Shown: piece by piece, positions 1-10,007 of the stretch
Position numbering within the stretch: position 1 is the first letter of the stretch
Layout of the letters: every line of letters begins with the position of its first letter
DNA from: Cervus elaphus
Lineage: Eukaryota > Chordata > Mammalia > Artiodactyla > Cervidae
Length of the DNA: 64,000 nt
Direction of reading: 5' to 3'
Assembly: GCF_910594005.1 (NCBI RefSeq)
Contig: NC_057826.1
Location: 82,829,163-82,893,162, forward strand
The notes under the pieces: generated by a model
What the model was told of the DNA's origin: nothing
The model's database searches: none
The model's input: the letters and a program-made list of their open reading frames with translations, nothing else
Position numbers and translations under genes: made by a program

Positions 1-371
1 TATGGAGATGCTATCACATGGCCCAACCGCCTTTAGCATCGGTGTTGTGAGATGAGGCTGGAGGGAAGTTGTATGATAGGCATTCTTGGCCCAGCCAATG
101 GCTCTGGCGGGGAGGGGTGGAGGGGGCCAAGATGCAGCCAGTGTTTAGACAAGTTGGAAGCAATGGTTGGAGGAGCCCTGAGCCAGAGGTCCCCCTCACC
201 TCGGGTCAGAGTAGGCCTCTGGATCTGTTTTCAAGAGAAGAGGTAAACACTGACCACCAGCACCACCATCCCCATTTAAACTGTTGCTGGCTGTGACACA
301 CAGTAGCCAGCTCATCAGCCTGAGGCTGTCACCTCCCGTCTGGGATGCACAGTGCCTGGAAAGGCAGCGAG
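1..371. other. Unique sequence, nothing identified
   Basis: GC-moderate DNA with no repeat I recognise. Short open frames on both strands lack any family motif and look like chance frames. Confidence 0.5.
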
Positions 372-600
372 GTGTGGTAGGATGAACAGCAGCTTTGGAA
401 TCTGACCAACCTGAAATTAGGTCTCAGCTCTGCCTGAAACACTGGCTGACCTTGGGTGAATCGCTTAACTTCTCTGGATCCCATTTTACTCATCTCTGAA
501 AAAAATAAAACAGTAAGAGTTTCTAGTCAGGGTCATTGTGAAAAATAATGATAACGTGGGAGGAGGGATGGCATACAGTAGGAGCTCAGTAAAGGTTAAG
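372..600 (+). mobile_element. MIR SINE
   Basis: The order of landmarks is that of MIR: a tRNA-like head, then the core tgaccttgggtgaatcgctt, a pyrimidine stretch, a cat-ctctgaaa segment and the tail with agtaggagctcagtaaa. The copy is nearly full length and old. Confidence 0.8.
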
Positions 601-716
601 CACTCTTCTTCCTCCTCTTACAAAACACACAGTCCTTCAGCCACTTCTAGGTGTATCCTCTTAATCTTGGTTATTGGCTGAAAGGCCCCATTGCCTGGCT
701 GCCTCTGCCTAGATGA

Positions 717-942
717 GGGATCAGCAGACTTGCTCTGTTAAGGGCCATAGAGTAAATATTTCAGGCTTTGCAGTCCACATGGTGTGGTGTCTATGGCAGC
801 TACTCCTCTCTGCTATTGCAGTGCAAAAACAGCCAGAGGTGGTTTGTAAATGAACTGGTGTGCCTGTGCTCCAATAAAACTTTATTTGCAAAAACAGGCT
901 GTGGGCCAGACTTGCCCATAGGCTGCGGCTGACCAACCCTTG
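717..942. mobile_element. hAT-Charlie type DNA transposon remnant (MER family)
   Basis: Begins gatcagcagact and ends with the near-inverted form ggctgaccaaccc, so terminal inverted repeats are still visible. The interior carries taagggccatagagtaaat and ccaataaaactttatttgca, characteristic of a common non-autonomous mammalian hAT element. I cannot give the exact MER number. Confidence 0.7.
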
Positions 943-1479
943 GCCTACAGTTTCAAGTCTAAACACACCAGCTTATCTCCCAAGGAACTCCCCCAGGCTC
1001 GTTTCACTTTGTCCATTCAATAAGTTTTGTAATTCCTCTCTCAAATCTTCCGCAATCCACTGAACAGGACTCCTTTTGGTCTTTTGCTCATGAAGGGTTA
1101 GGCTTCCCTCCAAAACTTTGCTTATGCTCTTTCCCCTGTTTTCCCATTTCCTCTCTGCCCTTCTACATTCCACCTCCAATCAATCTTACAGGTTGTCCTA
1201 TAAAATAAAGGGCTCAAATCAAGGTCTCTTAAGTCACATTGGGTGAACATCCCTCAACAACCTTCAAGGTCACCGTCCACAGTATCACTCCCTTGGCAGG
1301 GCTCCCAGATCCGTGCCATTGATGCCAGCATGGCCCTCGTGTGGACCCCTGGATTGGATTGGTGCCCCAGTTTCAATGATAAGCCCTTGAGGCTTAGTCT
1401 TCAGCTTTCCTCCATCCACCGCATGACAACTTGCACTTTCACTCAGCTTGATATTTTCAGGAGTTCCTGTGTATAGGGA
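943..1479. other. Unassigned sequence
   Basis: T/C-rich on the plus strand with no clear repeat landmark. It may be an eroded extension of the adjoining L1 but I cannot show this. Confidence 0.4.
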
Positions 1480-1925
1480 TCCAGAAAAGCCTCAGGCATT
1501 ATCTCTGCAAATATTGCCTGTCTCTCACTCTCCTTATTCTTTCCTTCTGGGGCTCCAGTTTGGTTGTAGCTTATCCTCTGTATCATATTCTCCTTGTTTT
1601 TTATTTTTTGTCCTCTCTGTTCCATTTTCTGTTTTGTTTTGTTTTGCTCTTCCCATATAGCTGGGCAATTTCTTTAAATCTCACCTCTAATTCATTGGTT
1701 CTTTATCTTGTCTTGTATATCCATTGAATTTTTAGTTTCATAGATTGTATTTTTCTCATTTCCAGAAGTTCTATTTGAGCCTTTGTAAACACCTGCCTGT
1801 AAATTTTGGTAGTTTCTTATTCCTTTACCATTTGTCTTTGTTCTGTCTTTTAAGCCTTTAAGTATTTTATACACAGCTATTTTATGATCTATCTTATTAT
1901 TCTAATATTTTAAGTCTTTGAAGAT
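1480..1925 (-). mobile_element. Old L1 (L1M/HAL1-like) 3' fragment
   Basis: On the plus strand this reads as the reverse complement of a mammalian L1 3' region. Landmarks are the t-rich run near 1600-1640, cagaagttctatttgagcc near 1765 and the tttaagtattttat segment near 1857. It is diverged and 5'-truncated. Confidence 0.55.
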
Positions 1926-1937
1926 CTAAATCTATGT

Positions 1938-2174
1938 TTTTCAAGTGAGGGCAATTTTTCTCCTTCAAGACATTTGGAAATGTCTGGAGACATTTTGGTT
2001 GTCAAAGCTGGTGGTATCTGTGTGTGTGTGGGGTGTGTGTGTGAGTGTGCACACACACTTCTGGCCTTTAGTGGGTGGAGGCCAGGTATTCTACTAAACA
2101 TGCACAGGATGGCCCTCATAGAAAAGAATTAACTGGTCCCAAATGTCAATGGCTCTGAGGCTGAGAAATCCTGG
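1938..2174. mobile_element. MER20-like hAT-Charlie element with internal (TG)n expansion
   Basis: Contains gacatttggaaatgtctgga, gtgggtggaggccaggtatt, ctaaacatgcacaggat and a terminal ctgaggctgagaaatcctgg, the landmarks I recall for MER20. A (TG)-rich tract at 2020-2056 has expanded inside it. The exact family name is from memory. Confidence 0.65.
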
Positions 2175-2319
2175 TTGAAATCTGTGGCTTGTTGTCTCTG
2201 CTGACTCTAGTTCATGGTGACTCATTGCTTTGAGTGCAGGGCTTTTTTTTTGTTTTTTGTAGTTTGGCAAATCAAAGTGGGAACACTTTACTCTAGAGGA
2301 TGTGTATTTGCTTCTTCTA

Positions 2320-2338
2320 ACCACCAGGGGGCACTGCC
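2320..2338 (+). promoter_or_regulatory. Strong CTCF-type motif
   Basis: Reads accaccagggggcactgcc, agreeing with the vertebrate CTCF core CCACNAGGGGGCRC over its whole length, in the forward orientation. It sits outside the flanking hAT element and is not part of a Bov-tA or CHR SINE. Occupancy cannot be inferred from sequence. Confidence 0.6.
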
Positions 2339-2868
2339 AACCTGGGACCGATTCACTATTCTGGCTTGGGGGTTCTGCATCACATAGGTAGCGTAGATTC
2401 AAACCCCAGACTTCCATGAGAACTGGCAACATGAAATTTTGTGTGTTAGACTTGGATGATCTGGAGCTGACATTCATTTGCTGACTTTGGATTTCTCCAC
2501 ATCAACTAATGAGTGAAGATCTGAGCCTGGACTTAACAAATGTGGCTTGAGTAATACTTGCGTTCAGTCCACCCTCCGTCATGTGTGCGTGGATGTGACT
2601 ATGCTGTAGTATTTTGTCCTACATCGTATCTTAGAAGTAAGTAGAAAATTAAAAAAAAAATTCAAAACCTAGCGTAGGAACAGTAGGTTCCCTAATCTTA
2701 ATGGAGATTATTTGGCATGACTAAGGCCAGCCTCAGGGACACCAACACTTCCCTTAACTTGATGGCATCCACTGTGTGCTCAATGATGAGAGGAGGAATG
2801 ATATTAAATACAGGCACATCACGCTGGCGTTGTGTTGTCAGAAATCTCTTTTCAAAGTGAAGCTTAGT
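2339..2868. other. Unassigned sequence
   Basis: Moderately AT-rich with an A-run near 2650. No repeat family or coding signal recognised. Confidence 0.4.
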
Positions 2869-2880
2869 AAATCATCTATG

Positions 2881-2973
2881 TGTGTGCTATGTCGCTTCAG
2901 CTGTAGTGAAGCATCTTATGTCTCCTGCATTGGCAGGCGGACTTTTTACCACTAGAGCCACCTGGGGGACCCC
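2881..2973 (-). mobile_element. Bov-tA SINE, internally deleted
   Basis: Only the two ends of a reversed Bov-tA remain: the BovA tail (gctatgtcgcttcag) joined directly to the tRNA-like head (tctcctgcattggcaggcgg through ccacctggg). It is flanked by 12-bp target-site duplications with one mismatch (2869-2880 and 2974-2985), so the deletion is internal. Confidence 0.85.
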
Positions 2974-3254
2974 AAGTCATCTATGCTTCAATAAAAAAAA
3001 AATAAGGTAAGGTTTAGAGATCATCTTGCAATACAGTCCCTTACCCATAGTTCCACAATCCAGAGAGATCTCAAACATCAAAAGCTGATTTTGTCAGATT
3101 AGCACAAGCTCATTTGACTGCAGAATCTGACTTGAACTGACCTGTGGCTAACTAGTCTTCATATTCTATATGAACATTCATGCATTTTGCTACAGAAATA
3201 TTGGGTATGTGCCTGAACATAAGGTACTGCCCCAGATTCTGCTAGATCTCCTAC

Positions 3255-3475
3255 ATTCCCCGGTGGCTTAGTGGTAAAGAATCTGCCTGGAATACAGGAG
3301 CCACAGAAGATGCGGGTTCGATCCCTGGGTTGGGAAGATCCCCTGGAGGAGGGCCTGCAACCCAGTCTAGTATTCTTGCCTGCAGAGTCCCATGGACAGA
3401 GGAGCCTGGTGGACTACAGTCCATGGGCTTGCAAAGAGTCAGATATGACTGAAGCGACTTAGCATACATGCATGC
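3255..3475 (+). mobile_element. Bov-tA SINE
   Basis: Full-length ruminant SINE: a tRNA-Glu-like head with a good B box (ggttcgatcc near 3316), then the BovA body (agtattcttgcctg, catggacagaggagcctgg) and the tail gaagcgacttagca. Open frames on both strands here are SINE translations. Confidence 0.95.
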
Positions 3476-3476
3476 G

Positions 3477-3919
3477 CTATATGAGATACAGACTCTGTCC
3501 GTTAGCACCAACTAAAATCATAAAATTTCTGATTTCCAAAACACACATGGCTTCCAGGGTCCTGTAAGGGTTGGTATGCTATGTGATTAAGTTTCAAGGA
3601 AAGGATTCCCTCAACCCCTCCTCTCGCAACCACCACACCTGTGAGGATACATTTGAGCACACAATTGTTCAATGTTTTCCAGTGCCCGTCGGATGACAGT
3701 AAAGACTGTATTTCCATGATTAGCATTGCACAATCATCACAAGGTGAGTGTACAGGGATTTGAGTGGGATATGTTTCTTTGGGGTTCTTTTACCTCTTGG
3801 ACAATGCTGGACCTGTAAAGAGGACAAAATATAAATATTCAATGTCTCCTTCATAAATCCTTAGTTAGTGTCAAAGAGTTTGTCAAGAAACCTTTTATGT
3901 TTGTTTTTACATTGGCAGC
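3477..3919. other. Unique sequence
   Basis: No repeat or gene recognised between the Bov-tA and the old LINE that begins near 3920. Confidence 0.45.
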
Positions 3920-4073
3920 AAGAGTGCAGAAATATACTTTTATTATAAAAATAGTACTCAAAACATACAGTGTAATATAGGAAACTTCTCCTTTACCAAA
4001 CACCCCTGATACCCTTCCCAGGAAATAACCCTGTCAGCACTTAAAGCAAATATTTCCTGTTCCCTTTCTGGAC

Positions 4074-4282
4074 TGTGCTTAGTCGCTCATTCATGTCCGA
4101 CTCTTTGAGACCCCATGGACTGTAGCCTACCAGGCTCCTCTGTCCATGGGATTCTCCAGGCAACAAAACTGGAGTGGGTGGCCATGCCCTCCTCCTCCAG
4201 GGGATCTCCCTAAGCCAGGAATCGAACCCAGGTCTCCTACATTGCAGGCAGATTCTTTATCAGCTGAGCTACCGGGGATGCC
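4074..4282 (-). mobile_element. Bov-tA SINE (left arm of an inverted pair)
   Basis: Reversed full-length copy: gtgcttagtcgctcat tail, BovA body, then the tRNA-like head ending gagctaccggggatgcc. It lies 28 bp from an opposite-strand copy, head to head, and both sit inside an old LINE. Confidence 0.95.
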
Positions 4283-4310
4283 TAAATATATATGTGTAAT
4301 TATATGCACT

Positions 4311-4514
4311 GGCTTCCCCAGTGGCTCAGCAGTAAAGAATCCACCTGCAATGCGGGAGACCTGGGTTCGATCCCTGGGTTGGGAAGATCCCCTGGAGGAG
4401 GAAATGCCCACTTCAGTATTCTTGCCGGGAAAATTCCATGGACAGAGGAGCCTGGCGGGGTGCAGTCCACGGGGTCTCAAAGAGTCAGATATGACTAAGC
4501 ATGCATGCATGCAT
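4311..4514 (+). mobile_element. Bov-tA SINE (right arm of an inverted pair)
   Basis: Full-length copy beginning ggcttccccagtggctcag, with an intact B box near 4366, and ending in a (GCAT)n tail at 4497-4514. It can pair along almost its whole length with the reversed copy at 4074-4282. Confidence 0.95.
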
Positions 4515-5019
4515 ATAATTACTCACTGAGCTGTTTTTTGTATAAGTGGGGTTGTGCTATACTGTATATTGTTCTGAATTGTGCTTTTGTTCATTTAGTT
4601 ATACGTCCTTTCATATTGGTACTCATAGAACTACTTTACTCCCTGGTATAGAAATATTGTGATTTAAAGTAATTCCTGTTTTGGATAGATTTCCAGAAGT
4701 TGTAAGGCTAAGTCAAAGGATATGTACATTTCAAATTTTGATAGGAACTAACCATTTGTCTTTTAATAACCTTCACTAATTTATAGTTCATAAGAGTGAT
4801 TGTTTCTCTGATGTCTTTTCTTACCAACATTTGATGTTATTAATCTTTTTAACTTCTGCCAACCTGATGCGCAAAAATACAATCCTGTATTTCCCAACTT
4901 CCTTGTGAATCTGAGCATCTCTTCTCCATTTGTTGGCTGAACATGAATATATCTTTAAAAATAAGTTGTTTGTCTACAGTCTTTGCCCATTTAAAAAAAA
5001 AAGCATTTACCCCTTTTTT

Positions 5020-5242
5020 GACTTCCCTGGTGGCTCAGTAGTAAAGAAGCCACCTACAATGCAGGAACCGAAGGAAATGAGGGTTCGATCTTTGGGTCAG
5101 GAAGATGCCCTGGAACAGGGCATGGCAACCCACTCCAGAATTCTTGCCTGGAGAATTCCACGAACAGAGGAACCTGGCAGGCTATAGACCAAAGAGTTAC
5201 AAAGAGTCAGACACGACTGAAGTGACTTAGCCCACACAACCT
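5020..5242 (+). mobile_element. Bov-tA SINE
   Basis: Full-length but older copy: gacttccctggtggctcagt head, damaged B box (gggttcgatctt), BovA body and a gaagtgacttagccc tail. Inserted into the old LINE. Confidence 0.93.
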
Positions 5243-5302
5243 TTTCTTAGTGACTTCTAAGAACTCTTTATATATCCTTTATTTAATCTACTGTCGTTTT
5301 TA

Positions 5303-5543
5303 AAAAAGACTCCATTTACTTTTTGTTTATTTTTGGTTGTTCTGGGTCTTTGTTGCCGTGCATGGACTTCTCTGGTTTCAGAGAGCAGAGGCTTCGCTTG
5401 TTGCGGCATGTGGGCCCAGTAGGTGTGGAGCATAGACTTAGTTGTCCTGAAGCATGTAGGATCTTCCCAGACCAGGGCTCGAACTTGTGACCCCTGTGTT
5501 GGTAGGCCAGTTCTTATCCACTGCACCACCAGGGAAGTCCCCC
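5303..5543 (-). mobile_element. CHR-type tRNA-derived SINE
   Basis: Reversed cetartiodactyl CHR SINE. The plus strand ends with the complement of the tRNA-like head (ccactgcaccaccaggga, agtcc). Upstream are catgtgggcccagtaggtgt and gaccagggctcgaacttg. Imperfect target-site duplications (ctgtcgtttt at 5291, ctgtcttttt at 5544) bound it. Confidence 0.88.
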
Positions 5544-6480
5544 CTGTCTTTTTAATTGAGGTGTATTTTACATACAGTGAAACATGTAGATCTTAAGGGG
5601 AGGGTTTGAAGATTGTTGACAAATGTACACACACACACATAATCATCACTTAAGTCATGGCACAAACATCTCCCTGCTCCCGAAAAAGTTTCCCTGAGGT
5701 CCCTTTCTGGTCAGGACCCCTCAAGAGCAACTGTCTTACTGATTCCTATCACGAGTCATTAGATTTGACTCTACCTGAGTTTCCTGTAAATAGATCATAT
5801 TAGCTGGCCAAAAAGTTTGTTTGTATTTTTCTGTAAGATGTTACAGAAAACCTGGACAAACTTTTTGGCCAATCCAATACGAGCAGACACTTTCATGCCT
5901 GTCTCCCTTTGCTTAACAAACTATTTTTGAAGTTCACCCATGTTATCTGTAGTTGGTTCCTGTTAATTGCTGAGTGGTAGGCCATTGTCCCATGGGTCGC
6001 CCATTGTCCTGGGTAATAAACATACGGGTCATTTCTGGTTTAGGACTACAAAGAATAAAGCTACTGTGAACATTTATACACAGGTCTTTGTGTGGACATG
6101 TGTTCTCATTTCTCTTGGGTAAATACCCTGGAGTGGAATAACTGGGTCACAGGGTGAGTGTATATTTAAGCTCTACTAGAAACTGCCAAACAGTTTTTCA
6201 AAGTGATTGTACCTGATGTGTTTTAAATATATTGCAAACACTTTTGCCATGTCTGCTGCTTGTGTTTTAACATTGATTAGGGTGTCCTTTGTCATAGAGT
6301 TGTTTTGCATTTCTATAAAACAACCTCAGTCTTTTATGTATTTTGGGGCTTGCGTCTTATACAGGAAGGCATAATATTAAATATATATATATATATTAAA
6401 GTTCTTTAGTTTGTTCTTTACCTTTTGCTCTGTATTCTATCTAGAATTTAATATTTTAATATGATATGAGAGAAATATCT
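5544..6480 (-). mobile_element. Old L1 (L1M) 3' region
   Basis: Reversed L1M landmarks run in order: tttttaattgaggtgtattt, the tagttggttcctgttaattg segment, gaataaagctactgtgaac, cttgggtaaataccctggag and aactgccaaacagtttttca. A mariner-type MITE has inserted at 5798-5879. The last 250 bp are less certain. Confidence 0.72.
5798..5879. mobile_element. Mariner-type MITE forming a miRNA-like hairpin
   Basis: An 82-bp palindrome inserted in the old L1. Arms 5806-5836 and 5841-5870 pair around the four-base loop gatg. The outer 15 bp (ggccaaaaagtttgt) pair perfectly, the middle has a bulge with G-U and mismatched pairs, and the inner six bases pair perfectly. The ends carry tatt/aata, as expected for TA-targeting mariner MITEs. 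The arms resemble what I recall of the bovine miR-2284/2285 family, which arises from such MITEs. Whether this copy is transcribed and processed is unknown. Confidence 0.8.
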
Positions 6481-6489
6481 TTATTCTAG

Positions 6490-6612
6490 CCCAAATCATA
6501 CAAGGCAGGGATTATTATCCCATTTTACAGATGAGGAGACAGAGACTCGGAGGGATTATGTGACTAGCTCAAGCCACACAGCTAGCAGGCAGTAGGTCTG
6601 AGATTTAGAAGC
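6490..6612 (-). mobile_element. MIR SINE
   Basis: Reversed MIR core: cattttacagatgaggagac, then gtgactagctcaagccacac and agctagcaggcagtaggtct. Confidence 0.85.
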
Positions 6613-7490
6613 AAATGTGTCTCCTTTAAATTTGTTTCATCTCACAGAACTCTAGACTTTCATCTGCACCCTAACATAAATTCTGTAGAAAAGAAGGGGA
6701 AGTAATAATGCATATACATGAACACATATGCACATATATATATAAAAAGACACAAAATAAAAAACCAGAAGCTAATAGAGGGGCATGGAAACAGGGTGGA
6801 GAAGATTGATGTGGGAGTAAAATTGCTCCAAATATGGTTTTTAATATAGTTTTGTGTTTTTAACCAGGTACATGATTTGTATGTTCATAAAGTTAAATCA
6901 AAAATAGGAAGAAAAGAGAGAAAACTCCAAAATTGTTCACAAATGCAAACAAATAAACCTGACTGTAAATTAATTTAAGAGCCTAACTGTACAACAAAAA
7001 GAATAATTTCAAGAAACTTGAAAAAAATACCTTGACCATACATCTGAGGTGAGATATAGTTCACTAAAGAAGTCTTTAGTTTACTTAGTACATTTATAAT
7101 TAGTGGTGATGATGATACAGTAATTTGGGAAATATGTTATGCATATCATAAAATCAAGTAAATAAGTATGTTTATTAATGCTGCTAGAAACTAAGTCTGT
7201 GTGAGAGAAAAGAGATTCAAATATTAAACTAGCAACAGCAAAAGAGTTAAGAGAAGAAGTGGATGGTTAAATTTGAACTGATAATATTATAAACTGATTT
7301 CAGTTTCTGCACCTTTGTCCACTGAAAGAGCTTAGAAGCAAGAACTCCAGGAGCAATGAGACCACCCAGTGTCCGGTCTTGATTTCTAAGACCACTAACC
7401 ACCTAAAGGAACTAAATCTTTCTGGAGAAGCAGTTGATTCCAGATTCGAGGAAAGGAAAGTACAAGGTAAGTTGAGGACATCTTATGGTT
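6613..7490. other. AT-rich unassigned sequence
   Basis: Very AT-rich with simple (AT/CA) patches near 6710-6745. Possibly an eroded LINE, but no landmark was clear enough to assign. Confidence 0.4.
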
Positions 7491-7500
7491 CCAAGAAGCA

Positions 7501-7680
7501 AGTTCAGTTCAGTTGCTCAGTTGTGTCCAGCTCTTACCATCCCATGGACTGCAGCTTGCCAGGCTTCCCTGTCCATCACCAGCTCCCAGAGCTTGTTCAA
7601 ACTCATGTCCATTGAGTCAATGATGCCATCCAACCATCTTATCTTCTGTCGTCCCCTTCTCCTCCTGCCTTCAATCTTTC
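7501..7680 (-). mobile_element. BovB 3'-end fragment (ART2A type)
   Basis: Reversed BovB terminus: agttcagttgctcagttgtg, ccctgtccatcaccagctcc, gatgccatccaaccatctta and cttcaatctttccc. Bounded by short direct repeats (ccaagaag at 7491 and 7681), consistent with a short retrotransposed insertion. Confidence 0.92.
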
Positions 7681-7688
7681 CCAAGAAG

Positions 7689-8405
7689 TGAAGACGTGCC
7701 TAAAAATGAAGTCATGTCAGAAAGGTGCAGAAGTAGACTTGAAGGGATCCCTTTGGCAAAATTTGAGGCTTCTGAGCATCAGGAAGAAAAATGACTATCA
7801 TCAATGAAACAACTAGAAAACTTGCTTGAAACTTCACATGAAACAAATAGAAAATCCATGAATTCAGTGTGTGTGTATGTGTAAGAGAAAGAGAGAGGGT
7901 GAGCTGGGAGAGGGGAGCTCTTCTTTTCAAAAGAATGCCAGCTGAGAACTGTAGAAGGAAGGATAAAGCTAGAAAGTCACCATTTCACAACCTCCAGTGT
8001 AATTCTTGATTTGGGCAGGGATCATTTATGGGTTCTAAAGGCCAATGAGTGAAGGGTTGTTGGGCAACAGGATATTTGTGCAGCTGCAAAGAGTCTCCCC
8101 AGCTTACTTACTGATTAAAAAAAGGAAAAATGACCATTACAACAGGCAACTATGGTGGCCATGCATTTATCCAACTGGTCAAATTTAGCATCATCTATTC
8201 ATAGTAGGGCCACCTGGCATCACAGGCTTCCTAATGTGAGGTGATGTGCAGAACACACCTTACCTATGCAGTATTCTTGCCAACATGTTTAATCTCCAGC
8301 CCCAAATGCCAGATCATGGGATCAATAGGGGACAGAAGAACAAGTTAAATGACATCAAGAGAAAACAATCAGGCATATCCATGGTGTGGGCTGTCCTGAA
8401 AGACT
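7689..8405. other. Unassigned older sequence, later split by an L1
   Basis: No confident family. A short (TG)/(AG)-rich tract lies at 7868-7900. The sequence probably continues at 8871-8960 beyond the L1 insertion, because the duplicated target lies at the junction. Confidence 0.45.
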
Positions 8406-8870
8406 ATAAGGTTTGGACTGTTTTTTTAAAAAAGTTAATTAATTAATTTTAATTGGAGGCTAATTACTTTACAATATTGTGGTGATTTTTGCCAAACATT
8501 GACATGAATCAGCCATGGGTGTACATGTGTCCCTCATCCTGAACCCCTTCCCGCCTCCTTCCCCATCCCTTCCCTCTGAATCGTCCCAGTGCGCCGGCTT
8601 TGAGTGCCCTGTTCCATGCATCAAACTTAGACTGGTCATCTATTTCACACATGGTAATATGCATGTTTTAATGTTATTCTCTCAAATCGTCCCATCCTCA
8701 CATTCTCCCACAGAGTCCAAAAGTCTATTCTTTATATCTGTGTCTCTTTTGTTGTCTTGCATATAGGATCGCCATTACCATTTTTCTAAATTCCATATAT
8801 ATGTATTTATATACTCTATTGGTGTTTTTTTTTTCTAACTTACTTCACTCTGTATAATAAGGTTTGGACT
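8406..8870 (-). mobile_element. 5'-truncated bovine-type L1 insertion with target-site duplication
   Basis: A 3'-end L1 piece in reverse, with its poly(A) seen as a T-run at 8421. Landmarks are ttggaggctaattactttac, catgaatcagccatgggtgt, ttctcccacagagtccaaaa and acttacttcactctgtata. A 14-bp direct repeat, ataaggtttggact, occurs at 8406-8419 and 8857-8870, so the inserted part is 8420-8856. Perfect duplications suggest a fairly recent event. Confidence 0.93.
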
Positions 8871-8962
8871 CTTTAAAAGGCCTATGCCATGAAGCAAAGG
8901 GGGAAACCCAGGCCATTTTAATGTGAAAGAGACACAATATCCACGTGTGATGTGGGAAGCTC

Positions 8963-9280
8963 CATTCAGTTCAGTTCAATTCAGCTGCTCAGTCATGTCC
9001 GACTCTCTGTGACCCCATGAATCGCAGCACACCAGGCCTCTCTGTCCATCACCAACTCCTAGAGTTTACTCAAACTCATGTCCATCGAGTCGGTGATGCC
9101 ATCCAGCCATCTCATCCTCTGTCGTCCCCTTCTCCTCCTGCCCCCAATCCCTCCCAGCATCAGGATCTTTTCCAATGAGTCAACACTTCGCACAAGGTGG
9201 CCAAAGTACAGGAGTTTCAGCTTCAGTGTCAGTCCTTCCAATGAACACCCAGGACTGATCTCCTTTAGGATGGATTAGGT
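8963..9280 (-). pseudogene. BovB LINE 3' end with reverse-transcriptase C-terminal remnant
   Basis: Reversed BovB terminus. The minus-strand frame 9241-9059 encodes a stretch resembling the extreme C-terminal part of BovB reverse transcriptase, with a basic GGRRRRGRQRMRWL segment followed by DGITDSMDMSLSKL. Nothing catalytic is present, because the finger and palm domains lie in the missing 5' part. It is a dead-on-arrival fragment, not a gene. Confidence 0.9.
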
Positions 9281-9303
9281 CCTGCTAAAAACAAACCAAA
9301 AGA

Positions 9304-9477
9304 AAAAGTGAAAGTGAAAGTCACTCAGTCATACCTGACTCTTTGCGACCCCATGGCAAGAATACTGGAATGGGAAGCCATTCCCTTCTCCAGGGGATCT
9401 TCCTGATCCACGGATTGAACCTGGGTCTTGTGTATTGCAGGGAGATTTTTTACTGTCTGAACCAATGGGGAAGCCCC
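9304..9477 (-). mobile_element. Bov-tA SINE with shortened BovA part
   Basis: Starts with the gtgaaagtgaaagtcactca linker typical of Bov-A2 related copies. Then come a shortened BovA body and the reversed tRNA-like head (cctgatccacggattgaacc, ending ccaatggggaagcccc). Confidence 0.88.
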
Positions 9478-9500
9478 CAAAACAAACCAAACAACATCTT

Positions 9501-9563
9501 TCATAGATCATTTGCTTGGTTGGTTGTGAAAACAAACCAACCAATCAAACAAAAGATCTATGA
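9501..9563. repeat. 63-bp near-perfect inverted repeat
   Basis: Left arm 9501-9526 (tcatagatc, tttg, ttggttg blocks) pairs with 9538-9563 (caaccaa, caaa, gatctatga blocks), with two mismatches and one G-U wobble. The A-rich spacer is 9527-9537. It lies just beyond a SINE boundary and matches no MITE family I know. Confidence 0.75.
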
Positions 9564-10007
9564 GAGAAATACTTGGGGCAGTTGGGAAATGTGACTATGG
9601 TTGGAAGGTGGAGGTGACATGAAATCATGGTGGGGAGTGGATTTTTTACTATGCACATCATCCTTGGGAGCTGAGCAACTGAAGAGTAAAATGTCATGTG
9701 GTCCATAATCCATCTTCAAGTATGTACCAGGTCATCTGACAGCCAATGCAAGCATGGCAACAGATTAAAATGGTCCAACAGGGCCAGGACCAGGATGAGG
9801 CTGGCAAGATGCCTCAGGGGCAGCCTTGAGGGAGTCATGCCTCTCAAGTTCCACCTGTCCCTGCAGACGCTGGAAGCAAGCCCTTCCTTTAGTGTCCCAG
9901 CAAAACACCTCACTGGCCTCGCTGTAGTCCAGGCTCTGTTGCTGAGTCAGGGGTATGGGAAAAGGAGTGCTCATTACATTATTCTTTCAGTCTTCCTGTA
10001 TGTTTAG
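9564..10007. other. Unique sequence
   Basis: No repeat or gene recognised. Overlapping short frames in the 9700-10000 stretch have no recognisable domain. Confidence 0.45.

Larger units (their letters stand above)
3920..5290 (-). mobile_element. Old L1-type LINE remnant, interrupted by three SINEs
   Basis: Three pieces (3920-4073, 4515-5019, 5243-5290) read as one old reversed LINE 3' region. The first has the aggaaataaccctgtcagca-type segment. The second has the ctgccaacctgatg, ctgagcatctcttctccatt and ctttgcccattt landmarks, and the third continues into agaactctttatatatcc. Removing the SINEs restores their order. Subfamily uncertain (L1M-like). Confidence 0.6.

Noticed and set aside
3317..3330. 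tRNA B box (also near 4366, 25677, 42979, 51959)
   Set aside because: These are the tRNA-like heads of Bov-tA SINEs; no cloverleaf with a complete acceptor stem follows, so no tRNA gene is called.
4497..4514. Short GCAT repeats as a CRISPR-like or iteron array
   Set aside because: They are the ordinary simple tails of Bov-tA insertions, also seen at 15334-15346 and 63398.
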